NCBI GenBank assembly: GCA_964412105.1
Contig: CAYPNM010000035.1
Coordinates: forward strand, 1-30,935
Direction: 5' to 3'
From: JAKAGZ01 sp964412105
GTDB lineage: Bacteria > Bacteroidota > Ignavibacteria > Ignavibacteriales > Ignavibacteriaceae
DNA: 30,935 nucleotides
Shown: positions 24,041 through 30,935 of the stretch, in pieces
How positions within the stretch are numbered: position 1 is the stretch's first letter
How the letters are laid out: the number at the start of each line of letters is the position of its first letter
Notes under the pieces: model-generated
The model's input: only the letters and a program-made list of their open reading frames with translations
The model's database searches: none
What the model was told of the DNA's origin: nothing
Program-made: the position numbers and the translations under genes

Positions 24041-25192
24041 ATGTTTAGCTCATCTGTTATAGAAATAAGCAAATCGGCTTTGAAAAATAATCTTGAATTT
24101 TTGCAGGATATCTTGGGCAAAGATGTCATTATATCCTCCGTCATAAAAGGAAATGCATACGGCCACGGCATTGAATCATTCGTTCCCATTGCTGAAGAAT
24201 GCGGCCAGAGTCATTTTTCAGTCTATAGTGCGGACGAAGCGTTAAGAGTTAAAAATATTTCCAGCAATGGACCAACAATTATGATTATGGGAATGATCGA
24301 CAACCCTGAACTCGAATGGGCAATCGAAAATAATGTTGAGTTTTTTGTGTTCGAACCTGACAGATTTCAGGCAGCAATTAGAGCAGCGGGAAAAATTGGT
24401 AGACCGGCAAAAATTCATATTGAGGTCGAAACAGGGATGAACAGGACAGGATTTAATCTGAAACAACTTAAATCAGTGATTCAGGAAATTAAAAATAAGC
24501 CGGACCTTGTGTCTTTTAAAGGATTATGCACCCATTACGCAGGAGCAGAAAGCATTGCCAATTACCTTAGGGTTGTTGAACAAATAAAGACTTTCAACCG
24601 AATTTATAAATGGATAACTGAGCAGCAGATAAAACCAGCGCTGTGCCATACAGCCTGTTCTGCTGCTGCAATGCGTTACCCAAAAACCAGGATGAATATG
24701 GTACGTATCGGGATTATGCAATATGGATTCTGGCCTAGCGACGAAACTTTAATACATTATTTAAGCAAAAAAGAGATAAAGGTTGATCCGCTGGAAAGAG
24801 TAATTAGCTGGAAAAGCAAAGTGATGAGTACAAAAGAAGTAAATACCGGCGAGTTTATTGGTTATGGAACAACCTATCTTGCACACAAAAAAATGAAAAT
24901 TGCCGCTATTCCGGTAGGTTATGCACATGGATTCAGCAGATCATTAAGTAATCAGGGCAGAGTATTAATAAAAGGCAAAAGAGTCGGTGTGGTAGGCATT
25001 GTTAGTATGAATTTGATAACAGTTGATGTAACTGACGTGCCGGAAACTCAAAAAGGAGACGAAGTGGTTTTAATCGGTAAACAGGGTGATCTTGCAATTT
25101 CTGTTGCATCATTTAGCGAATTAAGTAATCAGCTTAATTATGAACTACTCACTCGCCTCCCTAATAAAATTCCCCGTATAATAACCAGCTAA
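24041..25192 (+). CDS. alr: Alanine racemase
   Basis: A 383-aa PLP racemase interconverting L- and D-alanine, needed for peptidoglycan. Visible are the PLP lysine K36 (VIKGNAYGHG), R135 (VETGMNRTGF), catalytic tyrosine Y275 (GYGTTYLA) and VGIVSMNLITVDVTDVP. It is cytoplasmic, with no signal peptide, and full length. It begins 2 bp after the M20 gene, so it belongs to the cluster that also holds an Orr-like racemase, a Na+ symporter and an acetyltransferase. It may be the housekeeping Alr or a specialised paralogue; VIKGNAYG in place of the usual VVKANAYG is a small departure that does not decide this. Confidence 0.92.
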   Translation: MFSSSVIEISKSALKNNLEFLQDILGKDVIISSVIKGNAYGHGIESFVPIAEECGQSHFSVYSADEALRVKNISSNGPTIMIMGMIDNPELEWAIENNVEFFVFEPDRFQAAIRAAGKIGRPAKIHIEVETGMNRTGFNLKQLKSVIQEIKNKPDLVSFKGLCTHYAGAESIANYLRVVEQIKTFNRIYKWITEQQIKPALCHTACSAAAMRYPKTRMNMVRIGIMQYGFWPSDETLIHYLSKKEIKVDPLERVISWKSKVMSTKEVNTGEFIGYGTTYLAHKKMKIAAIPVGYAHGFSRSLSNQGRVLIKGKRVGVVGIVSMNLITVDVTDVPETQKGDEVVLIGKQGDLAISVASFSELSNQLNYELLTRLPNKIPRIITS

Positions 25193-25218
25193 TCAATTTC
25201 TTTTGATCTTTTCCTATC

Positions 25219-25237
25219 TTTAGATTGAAAATCTAAA
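25219..25237. other. AT-rich hairpin between alr and recQ
   Basis: TTTAGATT and AATCTAAA form a perfect 8-bp stem with a GAA loop, 13 bp before the recQ start; a further ATCTAAG follows at 25242-25248. There is no U tract, so it is a weak terminator candidate or an operator-like palindrome over the recQ leader. Confidence 0.35.
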
Positions 25238-25249
25238 AATTATCTAAGT

Positions 25250-26716
25250 ATGAATATTAAAATCGATCAGGCAAAAACCATCTTAAAAAAATATTTTGGG
25301 TACGATACATTCCGTGAAAGCCAGCAAGACGTGATAGAGAGGCTTTTGAATGAAAATAAGCATTGCCTTCTATTAATGCCAACAGGGGGAGGCAAAAGTA
25401 TTTGCTACCAGCTGCCTTCACAAATTTTTGAAGGTGGTACTATTGTAATAAGTCCACTCATCGCATTGATGCAGGATCAGGTTGATGCACTTCGAAAAAA
25501 AGGTATTGATGCTAATTTTATCAATTCAACCGTATCTAAAAAAGACCGTGAATCCAGACTTGACGATTTCATATCAGGCAGGTTCAAATTACTCTATGTT
25601 ACACCTGAAAGATTCAGGAAACCTGAGTTTGTTAAAAAAATAAAAACGGCAGCCATTTCACTTTTTGCAGTGGATGAGGCACATTGCGTTTCTGAGTGGG
25701 GTCATGATTTCCGACCTGATTATTCCCGTCTTGGAGAGTTCAGGGAATTGATTGGAAATCCCCTCACAATTGCTCTTACTGCGACTGCAACTCCAGATGT
25801 CCAGAAAGATATAATTGAAAAACTGCATCTCGACCCGGTCCAGGTAAAAACTTTTCACACGGGAATACAAAGACCTAACCTTAGATTAGAGGCTGTTGAA
25901 GTTTTTGATGAAAAAGAAAAATTTAATGCAATAAAAAAAATTCTTGATAAGTATTCCGGATCAGGTATAATTTATTTCTCGCTAATCCAGACTCTGGAGA
26001 AATTTTCACAAATGCTGAGCGATAAAGGTTATAATCATAGCATTTATCATGGAAAACTTAATTCTAAGCAACGAAAAACAGTTCAGCGAAGCTTTTTAAA
26101 TGGAAATGAAAACTTAATTCTGGCAACAAATGCTTTCGGAATGGGAATTGACAAACCTGATATCCGGTTTATTCTTCACGCTGAGGTACCTTCTTCAATT
26201 GAATCATATTACCAGGAAATAGGTCGGGCTGGAAGAGATGGCAGGGATTCCATTTGCCAGTTGATTTACAACCAGGAAGATCTCTACACGCAGATGGAAT
26301 TTATTAAATGGGCTAATCCAAATGCTGAATTTTATTCACGACTTTTCGATTTGTTAAAGACAAGATTAATGCAGGTTAATTCATATGGCATTGATTATTT
26401 AAGGGAAGAGCTTAGTTTCAAAGACAAAAATGATTTTAGAGTGGAAACCGCTTTGGGAATGTTGGACAGATACGGCGTGACAGAAGGAAATATTGAGGCA
26501 AAGGATTTACAAATAATTTCGGAGATGCCGGGAATTTTGGAAGACGAAGGATATATGAAAGAAAAATTGATGAACGACAATAAAAAGCTCTTATCGGTAG
26601 TGCAATATTTCAGAGGTGATGAATGCAGAAGAGTTTATATATCAGAATATTTTGGGTTCTTCGATGAAAAGCCCTGCGGAAATTGTGATAACTGCACAAG
26701 AAATAATAAAATGTAA
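25250..26716 (+). CDS. recQ: RecQ-family ATP-dependent DNA helicase (short form)
   Basis: A 488-aa 3'-5' DNA helicase used in recombination and repair. The ATP site is MPTGGGKS (43-50), the box is VDEAHCVSEWGHDFRPDY, and motif VI is QEIGRAGRDGRDS. The Zn-binding part of the RQC region is present with cysteines C459, C476, C479 and C482 at the extreme C-terminus. The protein stops there, without the RQC winged helix or HRDC domain of E. coli RecQ (about 610 aa). Short RecQs of this shape are common in Bacteroidota, so this is not necessarily a truncation. It lies 57 bp after alr and is probably unrelated to that pathway. Confidence 0.92.
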   Translation: MNIKIDQAKTILKKYFGYDTFRESQQDVIERLLNENKHCLLLMPTGGGKSICYQLPSQIFEGGTIVISPLIALMQDQVDALRKKGIDANFINSTVSKKDRESRLDDFISGRFKLLYVTPERFRKPEFVKKIKTAAISLFAVDEAHCVSEWGHDFRPDYSRLGEFRELIGNPLTIALTATATPDVQKDIIEKLHLDPVQVKTFHTGIQRPNLRLEAVEVFDEKEKFNAIKKILDKYSGSGIIYFSLIQTLEKFSQMLSDKGYNHSIYHGKLNSKQRKTVQRSFLNGNENLILATNAFGMGIDKPDIRFILHAEVPSSIESYYQEIGRAGRDGRDSICQLIYNQEDLYTQMEFIKWANPNAEFYSRLFDLLKTRLMQVNSYGIDYLREELSFKDKNDFRVETALGMLDRYGVTEGNIEAKDLQIISEMPGILEDEGYMKEKLMNDNKKLLSVVQYFRGDECRRVYISEYFGFFDEKPCGNCDNCTRNNKM

Positions 26717-26728
26717 TTCTTATTGCAT

Positions 26729-26768
26729 CTTGGTGACTGGGTAGTAAAATTAACCGCAGAGACACAAA
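26729..26768. repeat. Degenerate inverted-repeat element in the recQ/TM-helix convergent spacer
   Basis: CTTGGTGACTGGGTAGT (26729-26745) is an imperfect reverse complement (about 12 of 17-18 positions) of AACCGCAGAGACACAAA (26752-26768) around an AT core. The TTAACCGCAGAGACACAAA half resembles, from memory, short intergenic repeats scattered in many environmental bacterial genomes. It occupies most of the spacer between two convergent genes. Confidence 0.4.
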
Positions 26769-26772
26769 ATTT

Positions 26773-27429
26773 TTATTCTTCCTTCGGATGCAGTTCAAGT
26801 TTTTTAACAAACTCCTTTCCTCCGACAAAAAACACTACTACTGTAACCAGCCCAAGTGTAATAAAAATAGTAGCAAACCCGATTATGACAATCTGTTGCG
26901 CAATTTCAAGTTCAACAAGAGCCATTGCAGAAAAAAACAGAATTATAACAGCTTTAGTAAACTTAGCTATTAGCGCAGCACGCGGTATTTGTTCGCGCGT
27001 TAAAGCTTTCCGAATAGAGTTTGTTGTCCAGTTTGATATCAGCCAGCCTACCAGGATAATAGCAAGTGAGATTACAATTCTTGGCAAATAAAAAATTGCC
27101 CCTTCAAGCACTTTTGAAAAAATTACAAGTCTCCAGGCATTAAGAGCATCGTTAAAAAAGATTATAAAAATTATAAAGAAGAAAATATTACCAAGGTAAT
27201 TATAAAAACCATAACGAATATCTGCTTTTGCAAATGCTTCCCCCCAGCGAAATCCAATTAGAAATTTTTCCAGCCTGAAAATAACTGCCAATTGTATGAT
27301 TACTCTTTTAACAAACCAGCCAAGCAGCCAGCCGACAGCAACCAGCAAAATTCCAGCAAAAAGATTTGGTAAATAACTAATTATATTCTGACCAACTCCG
27401 CCGAATACTTCCTGCAATTTTTCTCCCAT
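26773..27429 (-). CDS. MscS-like conserved TM-helix membrane protein
   Basis: A 218-aa inner-membrane protein. It contains two copies of the 'conserved TM helix' pattern found at the N-terminus of some mechanosensitive channels: YLPNLFAGILLVAVGWLLGWFVK (about 19-41) and YLPRIVISLAIILVGWLISNW (about 113-133). Additional helices lie at about 80-92 and 155-205. The MscS pore helix and beta domain are absent, so it is a stand-alone TM-helix protein, not a full channel. The ATG overlaps the stop of the permease gene (TAATG), implying translational coupling, so it may modulate the permease or respond to membrane tension. That role is inference. Confidence 0.8.
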   Translation of the reverse strand: MGEKLQEVFGGVGQNIISYLPNLFAGILLVAVGWLLGWFVKRVIIQLAVIFRLEKFLIGFRWGEAFAKADIRYGFYNYLGNIFFFIIFIIFFNDALNAWRLVIFSKVLEGAIFYLPRIVISLAIILVGWLISNWTTNSIRKALTREQIPRAALIAKFTKAVIILFFSAMALVELEIAQQIVIIGFATIFITLGLVTVVVFFVGGKEFVKKLELHPKEE

Positions 27430-29690
27430 TATTCACCTTCCTTTTTATAGGGTTTAAACAACAATGACCAGAAAGATGGCCTCTCTTCATATTCTTTTAA
27501 CCAGAGCACAGGGCATTTAACCTGCTCTGTAATTTCCTGCGCCAGCGATTTCTTGAACATTAGTTCCAGAAAATCTCCGGATCTGCCGCCCATCAGGATA
27601 AGATCTGCACCACGGGATCCCCTGACAATTCCATTCAAAATATCACTGCTGACAATTGAACTTACTTTTGCTTTGAGTGAATCTTCCCCTGCCACTGCAT
27701 TAATTTCTGCAAGACGTTTTTCTCTTTCAAACTCCGTTGTTTCCGGATCAAAAACTATTAGAATCTCCAACTTTGCTTTATAATATTCCACAAAAGCAGG
27801 TGCTATTTCTGTGGCAAGTCTGGTATGGATATCAGAAGCAAACGGAATTAATATTTTTTTAACCTTGCTGTCCTTCAAATCACCGTGTAAAATTGCAACT
27901 TCGCTGGGGGACTTTTGTAAAACAGTATCAACCAGTGAAGAAAAAACACGCTGTAAGAAATCGGGATTTTTCTGTCTACCTGTAATTATAAAATTACAAT
28001 TTTCTTCTATCGCGGTATCCACTATTCCCTGTGAAATTCTATGTGAAACTTTTACTATTGATCGGGTTTTTATTTCACTTTTCTCTGTAGCTACCTCCGC
28101 TTTCTCAAGCAACTTAGTATAGTTACCTTCTGTATCGAGGGCCGACATTAGTTTCTGACCTTCACCAACTTCCACAACATTTAAAAATATTATTTCTCCC
28201 TGATGCTTTTTTGCAACTGCAAGTGCTATATTTGTAAGACTTTTAACAGTTCTGTTATTAGACAAACAAACCAATATGCTGTATTCCTTTTTCTCAATTC
28301 TTTCAAGGGCTTTAACTTTTCTTATGAATTCAACCTCGCGGTGTGAAGCGTAAGATTTATATACCAGCAGGCCAATTACAATCCAAACTGCGGAAACAAC
28401 CCATGCAGTCAAACTATATTCAAGCATATAGACGGCAATGAAAAGCAACAGAGCAATTCCAGCGATTGATAAATATGGATAAAACGGAACAAAGAAACCA
28501 CGGTCAAGATCCGGGCGTTTTTTTCTTAATTTTATCATTGCAAGATTTACCTGCAGGAAAAGCAGCAGGAACATAATATCTGCAGCGCTTGCAACATCCT
28601 CAATAGGCAATGAAATCGCCATCAAAATTACGATTACCAGAGCGCCTACAATTCCCCAATGCGGGGTAAAATTCTTCGGGTGAACTCTACTGAAAAAAGT
28701 TGGAAAATTTCTATCACGCCCCATTGCAAAAGCTACACGTGAAGAGGAATAAATTGTTGCATTGAGTGCAGACATTGTAGAAATCAATCCACCGACAAGA
28801 ATCATTATTCCGCCGCCTACAAAAAAACTTCTCGCTACACCTACAAGCGCAATTTCTTTTTGTGAAGCGAGGTAATCCCAGGGAGTCATATTTCCAGGAT
28901 TTACTGATCCAATTGCTGTAATTGCAACAAGCAGGTAGATAGGGACTACAATGATCAAAGATAGAAATACAGCTCGTGGAATATTTTTTTTAGGATTTTT
29001 TATTTCTTCCGAACTTTGCGCGATAACTTCAAATCCTTGAAAAGCAATAAAAGTTAAACCCATTGCTTTAAAAACTCCTCCCCATCCGTGTGGCATAAAC
29101 GGACTGAATGTTGTCATCCAGTCACCTTTTCTTAAGATCAATTCAAGCCCGAAACCAATAAATATTAATAAAATTATTATTTTAGCAATTGTAACAAAAT
29201 TGCCGATCTTTCCGGTTTCAGAAGCCCCGCGAAAATTAATATAGCCAAATAAAAGTGCAGCACCAGCTGCGAGTAATTTTTGAGGTGATAAAAACGCCCA
29301 GTGCGGTATAGTTACTCCCAGTTCTGTAAAAACGTGTTCAAAATATGCACCGAAACCAAGTGCATAAAGACTGCAAGCCACAGCGTGTGCAAACCAGCTC
29401 ATCCAACCTGAAATAAAACCGTTCCATCGGGGCAAACCCTCTTTGACCCAGAGATAACCGCCGCCAGCATCATGATAACAGGAACCAAGTTCCGCATAAG
29501 ACATTGCTGTTAGCAAGGCGACAAAACCGTTTAATAAAAAAGTAAACAACAATGCAGGACCAGCAACCCCAGCGGCGATTCCTATCAACACGAAAATACC
29601 GGCACCAATCATTGCTCCAACGCCAATTAAAGTCGCATCCATCAATGTCATTTCGCGGCTGAGACGAACTTCAGTGTCAAATTTCTTCAT
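27429..29690 (-). CDS. APC-family amino acid permease fused to two universal stress protein domains
   Basis: A 753-aa protein. Residues 1-450 are an APC transporter with about 12 TM helices; the first shows the substrate-binding GVGAMIGAGIFVLIG, and further in are FIAFQGFEVIAQSSEEIKNP and SALNATIYSSSRVAFAMGRD, as in cationic amino acid transporters. Two tandem cytoplasmic Usp domains follow, at about 469-605 (YSILVCLSNNRTVKSL) and 613-735 (KKILIPFASDIHTRLA, then GADLILMGGRSGDFLELMFKKS). Only the second keeps a recognisable G-rich nucleotide loop. Fusion of Usp domains to permeases is known and suggests adenine-nucleotide gating. It is upstream of the TM-helix protein and divergent from P5C dehydrogenase, so proline, glutamate or arginine-family substrates are plausible. 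Confidence 0.92.
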   Translation of the reverse strand: MKKFDTEVRLSREMTLMDATLIGVGAMIGAGIFVLIGIAAGVAGPALLFTFLLNGFVALLTAMSYAELGSCYHDAGGGYLWVKEGLPRWNGFISGWMSWFAHAVACSLYALGFGAYFEHVFTELGVTIPHWAFLSPQKLLAAGAALLFGYINFRGASETGKIGNFVTIAKIIILLIFIGFGLELILRKGDWMTTFSPFMPHGWGGVFKAMGLTFIAFQGFEVIAQSSEEIKNPKKNIPRAVFLSLIIVVPIYLLVAITAIGSVNPGNMTPWDYLASQKEIALVGVARSFFVGGGIMILVGGLISTMSALNATIYSSSRVAFAMGRDRNFPTFFSRVHPKNFTPHWGIVGALVIVILMAISLPIEDVASAADIMFLLLFLQVNLAMIKLRKKRPDLDRGFFVPFYPYLSIAGIALLLFIAVYMLEYSLTAWVVSAVWIVIGLLVYKSYASHREVEFIRKVKALERIEKKEYSILVCLSNNRTVKSLTNIALAVAKKHQGEIIFLNVVEVGEGQKLMSALDTEGNYTKLLEKAEVATEKSEIKTRSIVKVSHRISQGIVDTAIEENCNFIITGRQKNPDFLQRVFSSLVDTVLQKSPSEVAILHGDLKDSKVKKILIPFASDIHTRLATEIAPAFVEYYKAKLEILIVFDPETTEFEREKRLAEINAVAGEDSLKAKVSSIVSSDILNGIVRGSRGADLILMGGRSGDFLELMFKKSLAQEITEQVKCPVLWLKEYEERPSFWSLLFKPYKKEGE

Positions 29691-29723
29691 AATTGCTCAC
29701 TATTTTCAAGCAGAATATAATTT

Positions 29724-29744
29724 TAAGTGAAAAGTTATCACTTA
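29724..29744. promoter_or_regulatory. Inverted repeat in the permease-pruA divergent intergenic region
   Basis: TAAGTGA (29724-29730) and TCACTTA (29738-29744) are perfect 7-bp inverted copies around a 7-nt centre, so half-sites are 14 bp apart centre to centre. The element lies 34 bp upstream of the permease start and is a candidate operator for one or both divergent genes; it could also be a leader hairpin for the permease mRNA. Confidence 0.45.
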
Positions 29745-29777
29745 GAGCGTATAAGCGCAATAAAAAACTTTTGTCTT

Positions 29778-29785
29778 TAAATTTG
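29778..29785 (+). promoter_or_regulatory. Candidate Bacteroidota-type -7 element upstream of pruA
   Basis: TAAATTTG matches the Bacteroidota -7 consensus TAnnTTTG and would give a leader of about 90 nt. No matching TTTG -33 box is seen at the usual distance, so the call is tentative. Confidence 0.3.
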
Positions 29786-29867
29786 ATTAAGCATCATTAA
29801 ATGCCGATTTTAAATAATTCAATTATTTTCAACAAAAGAAATTCCGAACAAAAATCGAATGTAAAGA

Positions 29868-29873
29868 CGGAGG
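29868..29873 (+). promoter_or_regulatory. Strong ribosome binding site before pruA (CGGAGG)
   Basis: CGGAGG followed by a 7-nt spacer (TTACAAT) precedes ATG 29881. It fixes the start and indicates efficient translation. Confidence 0.75.
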
Positions 29874-29880
29874 TTACAAT

Positions 29881-30935
29881 ATGTCCAATGCATATTTCAA
29901 AGTTCCTTATCCGATTAATGAACCTGTTTATTCATATGCCCCTAACAGTCCGGAAAAAACAGAATTAAAGAATAAAATAAAAGAACTTAAATCAAAAAAA
30001 ATCGAAATTCCTCTGATAATCGGTGGAAAAGAAATCAAAACAGGCAACAAAGAAGAAATGAGGATACCTCATGACCATAAAAAGGTTTTAGGTTTTTATC
30101 ATAAAGCTGGTGCTAAAGAAGTTAAAATGGCAATTGAAGCGGCACTGGAAGCTCGCAAAACTTGGGCGGAAATGCCTTGGGAACATCGTGCCGCAATTTT
30201 CCAGAAAGCAGCAGATCTTCTTGCAGGTACCTGGAGATCAACTTTAAATGCTGCAACTATGCTTGGACAATCAAAAACAGCCTACCAGGCAGAAATTGAT
30301 GCAGCTTGTGAATTAATAGATTTTTATCGATTTAATACATATTATATGACTCAATTAATGTCTGAGCAGCCATATTCACCAAGAGGAATGTGGAACCGTT
30401 CAGAATACCGACCGCTTGAGGGATTTGTATTTGCTGTTACTCCATTTAACTTTACTTCTATAGCAGGCAATTTACCAACAGCTCCTGCAATGGTTGGAAA
30501 CGTCACATTATGGAAACCGGCATCAAGTGCAGTATATTCAGCTTATTTCTTAATGAAACTTTTTATGGCTGCTGGTTTACCCGATGGTGTAATAAATTTT
30601 GTTCCCGGTTCAGGCGGGCAGGTTGGTGATCCAGTATTGAATAGTCCGGATCTTGCAGGGATTCATTTCACTGGTTCTACTGCAGTATTTCAGGGTATGT
30701 GGAAAACTGTTGGTGCAAATATTCATAAAGCAAAATATTATCCGCGCATAGTCGGTGAAACGGGGGGAAAGGATTTTATTTTTGCTCATAACACTGCAGA
30801 TGTAGATGCACTTGTAGTAGCATCAATCCGTGGTGCTTTTGAATACCAGGGACAAAAATGTTCTGCTGCATCAAGAATGTATATTCCAAAATCAATCTGG
30901 CCGGGTTTCAAGAAAAAATATGTTGCAGAAGTAAA
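29881..30935 (+). CDS. pruA: Delta-1-pyrroline-5-carboxylate dehydrogenase (5' part, runs off the window)
   Basis: 351 codons of a roughly 540-codon gene are present. The enzyme oxidises P5C/glutamate-gamma-semialdehyde to glutamate with NAD+, the last step of proline and arginine breakdown. Aldehyde dehydrogenase features are visible: TPFNFTSIAGNLPTAPAMVGN, WKPASSAVYS, the nucleotide-binding FTGSTAVFQ, E293 in GETGGKDF and catalytic C327 in YQGQKCSAAS. The N-terminal extension (about 1-60) and GNLPTAPA/GQKCSAASR wording are those of the stand-alone P5CDH (RocA/ALDH4 type), not bifunctional PutA. It is transcribed away from an amino acid permease across a 190-bp spacer, consistent with a linked uptake and degradation function. 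Confidence 0.93.
   Translation, partial: MSNAYFKVPYPINEPVYSYAPNSPEKTELKNKIKELKSKKIEIPLIIGGKEIKTGNKEEMRIPHDHKKVLGFYHKAGAKEVKMAIEAALEARKTWAEMPWEHRAAIFQKAADLLAGTWRSTLNAATMLGQSKTAYQAEIDAACELIDFYRFNTYYMTQLMSEQPYSPRGMWNRSEYRPLEGFVFAVTPFNFTSIAGNLPTAPAMVGNVTLWKPASSAVYSAYFLMKLFMAAGLPDGVINFVPGSGGQVGDPVLNSPDLAGIHFTGSTAVFQGMWKTVGANIHKAKYYPRIVGETGGKDFIFAHNTADVDALVVASIRGAFEYQGQKCSAASRMYIPKSIWPGFKKKYVAEV

Noticed and set aside
26600..26772. RecQ truncated by a frameshift that removed its C-terminal domains
   Set aside because: Only 56 bp lie between the stop and the end of the next gene, with no trace of winged-helix or HRDC coding; the short form ending in the Cys4 zinc site is a known type.
26723..27091. 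Plus-strand open frame of 122 codons downstream of recQ
   Set aside because: It is antisense to the TM-helix protein, whose minus-strand reading has clear repeated TM motifs.
1..30935. CRISPR arrays, tRNA/rRNA genes, IS elements, phage or toxin-antitoxin genes
   Set aside because: None seen: intergenic spaces are mostly under 240 bp and contain no regularly spaced repeats, cloverleaf sequences or transposase-like frames.

Overview
This 31-kb window is AT-rich chromosomal DNA from a member of the Bacteroidota/Chlorobi (FCB) lineage. The best guess is an Ignavibacteria-like bacterium, known only from an assembled scaffold because there is a run of exactly 100 Ns at 19217-19316. The lineage call is inferred from gene types: a short Bacteroidetes-style AMP nucleosidase, a secreted CBM9-like/DUF5916 protein, a PSMA-like M28 peptidase, a PGI of the Tal-PGI fusion type, a PIN-PhoH protein, and generally weak Shine-Dalgarno signals. 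There are no rRNA, tRNA, CRISPR, phage or insertion-sequence genes.

Layout. 1-5.9 kb (minus strand): start of a secreted CBM9-like protein, a PSMA-type M28 metallopeptidase, mnmA (tRNA thiolation), a small membrane protein and a PIN-PhoH ATPase. 6.0-9.3 kb: a histidine kinase/response regulator pair, with a secreted repeat protein transcribed away from it. Between them lie four TTAACA direct repeats at one-helical-turn spacing, which look like the regulator's operator. 9.3-10.7 kb: AMP nucleosidase (minus) and a PagL-type lipid A deacylase (plus). 10.7-19.0 kb (minus): a compact carbon operon in transcription order gnd-zwf-pgl-pgi-HAD phosphatase-GH63 glucosidase, linking the oxidative pentose-phosphate pathway to release of glucose from alpha-glucosides.

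19.06-19.84 kb is a 790-bp non-genic stretch holding the assembly gap, two inverted repeats, an 11-bp tandem repeat touching the gap, and possible decayed coding fragments. 19.8-25.2 kb (plus): a tight five-gene cluster of GNAT acetyltransferase, ornithine/alanine-racemase-like PLP enzyme, Na+/solute symporter, M20 amidohydrolase and alanine racemase, followed by a short RecQ helicase. The cluster reads as an uncharacterised module for import, racemisation and acylation/deacylation of amino acids, and it is the best candidate here for an undescribed system. 26.8-29.7 kb (minus): an amino-acid permease fused to two universal-stress domains, overlapping a MscS-like TM-helix protein. From 29.9 kb to the window end (plus): the 5' two-thirds of delta-1-pyrroline-5-carboxylate dehydrogenase, divergent from the permease across a shared intergenic region with an inverted repeat.

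The two strongest non-gene signals are the TTAACA repeat array (8290-8326) and the nested inverted repeat upstream of gnd (19100-19144).
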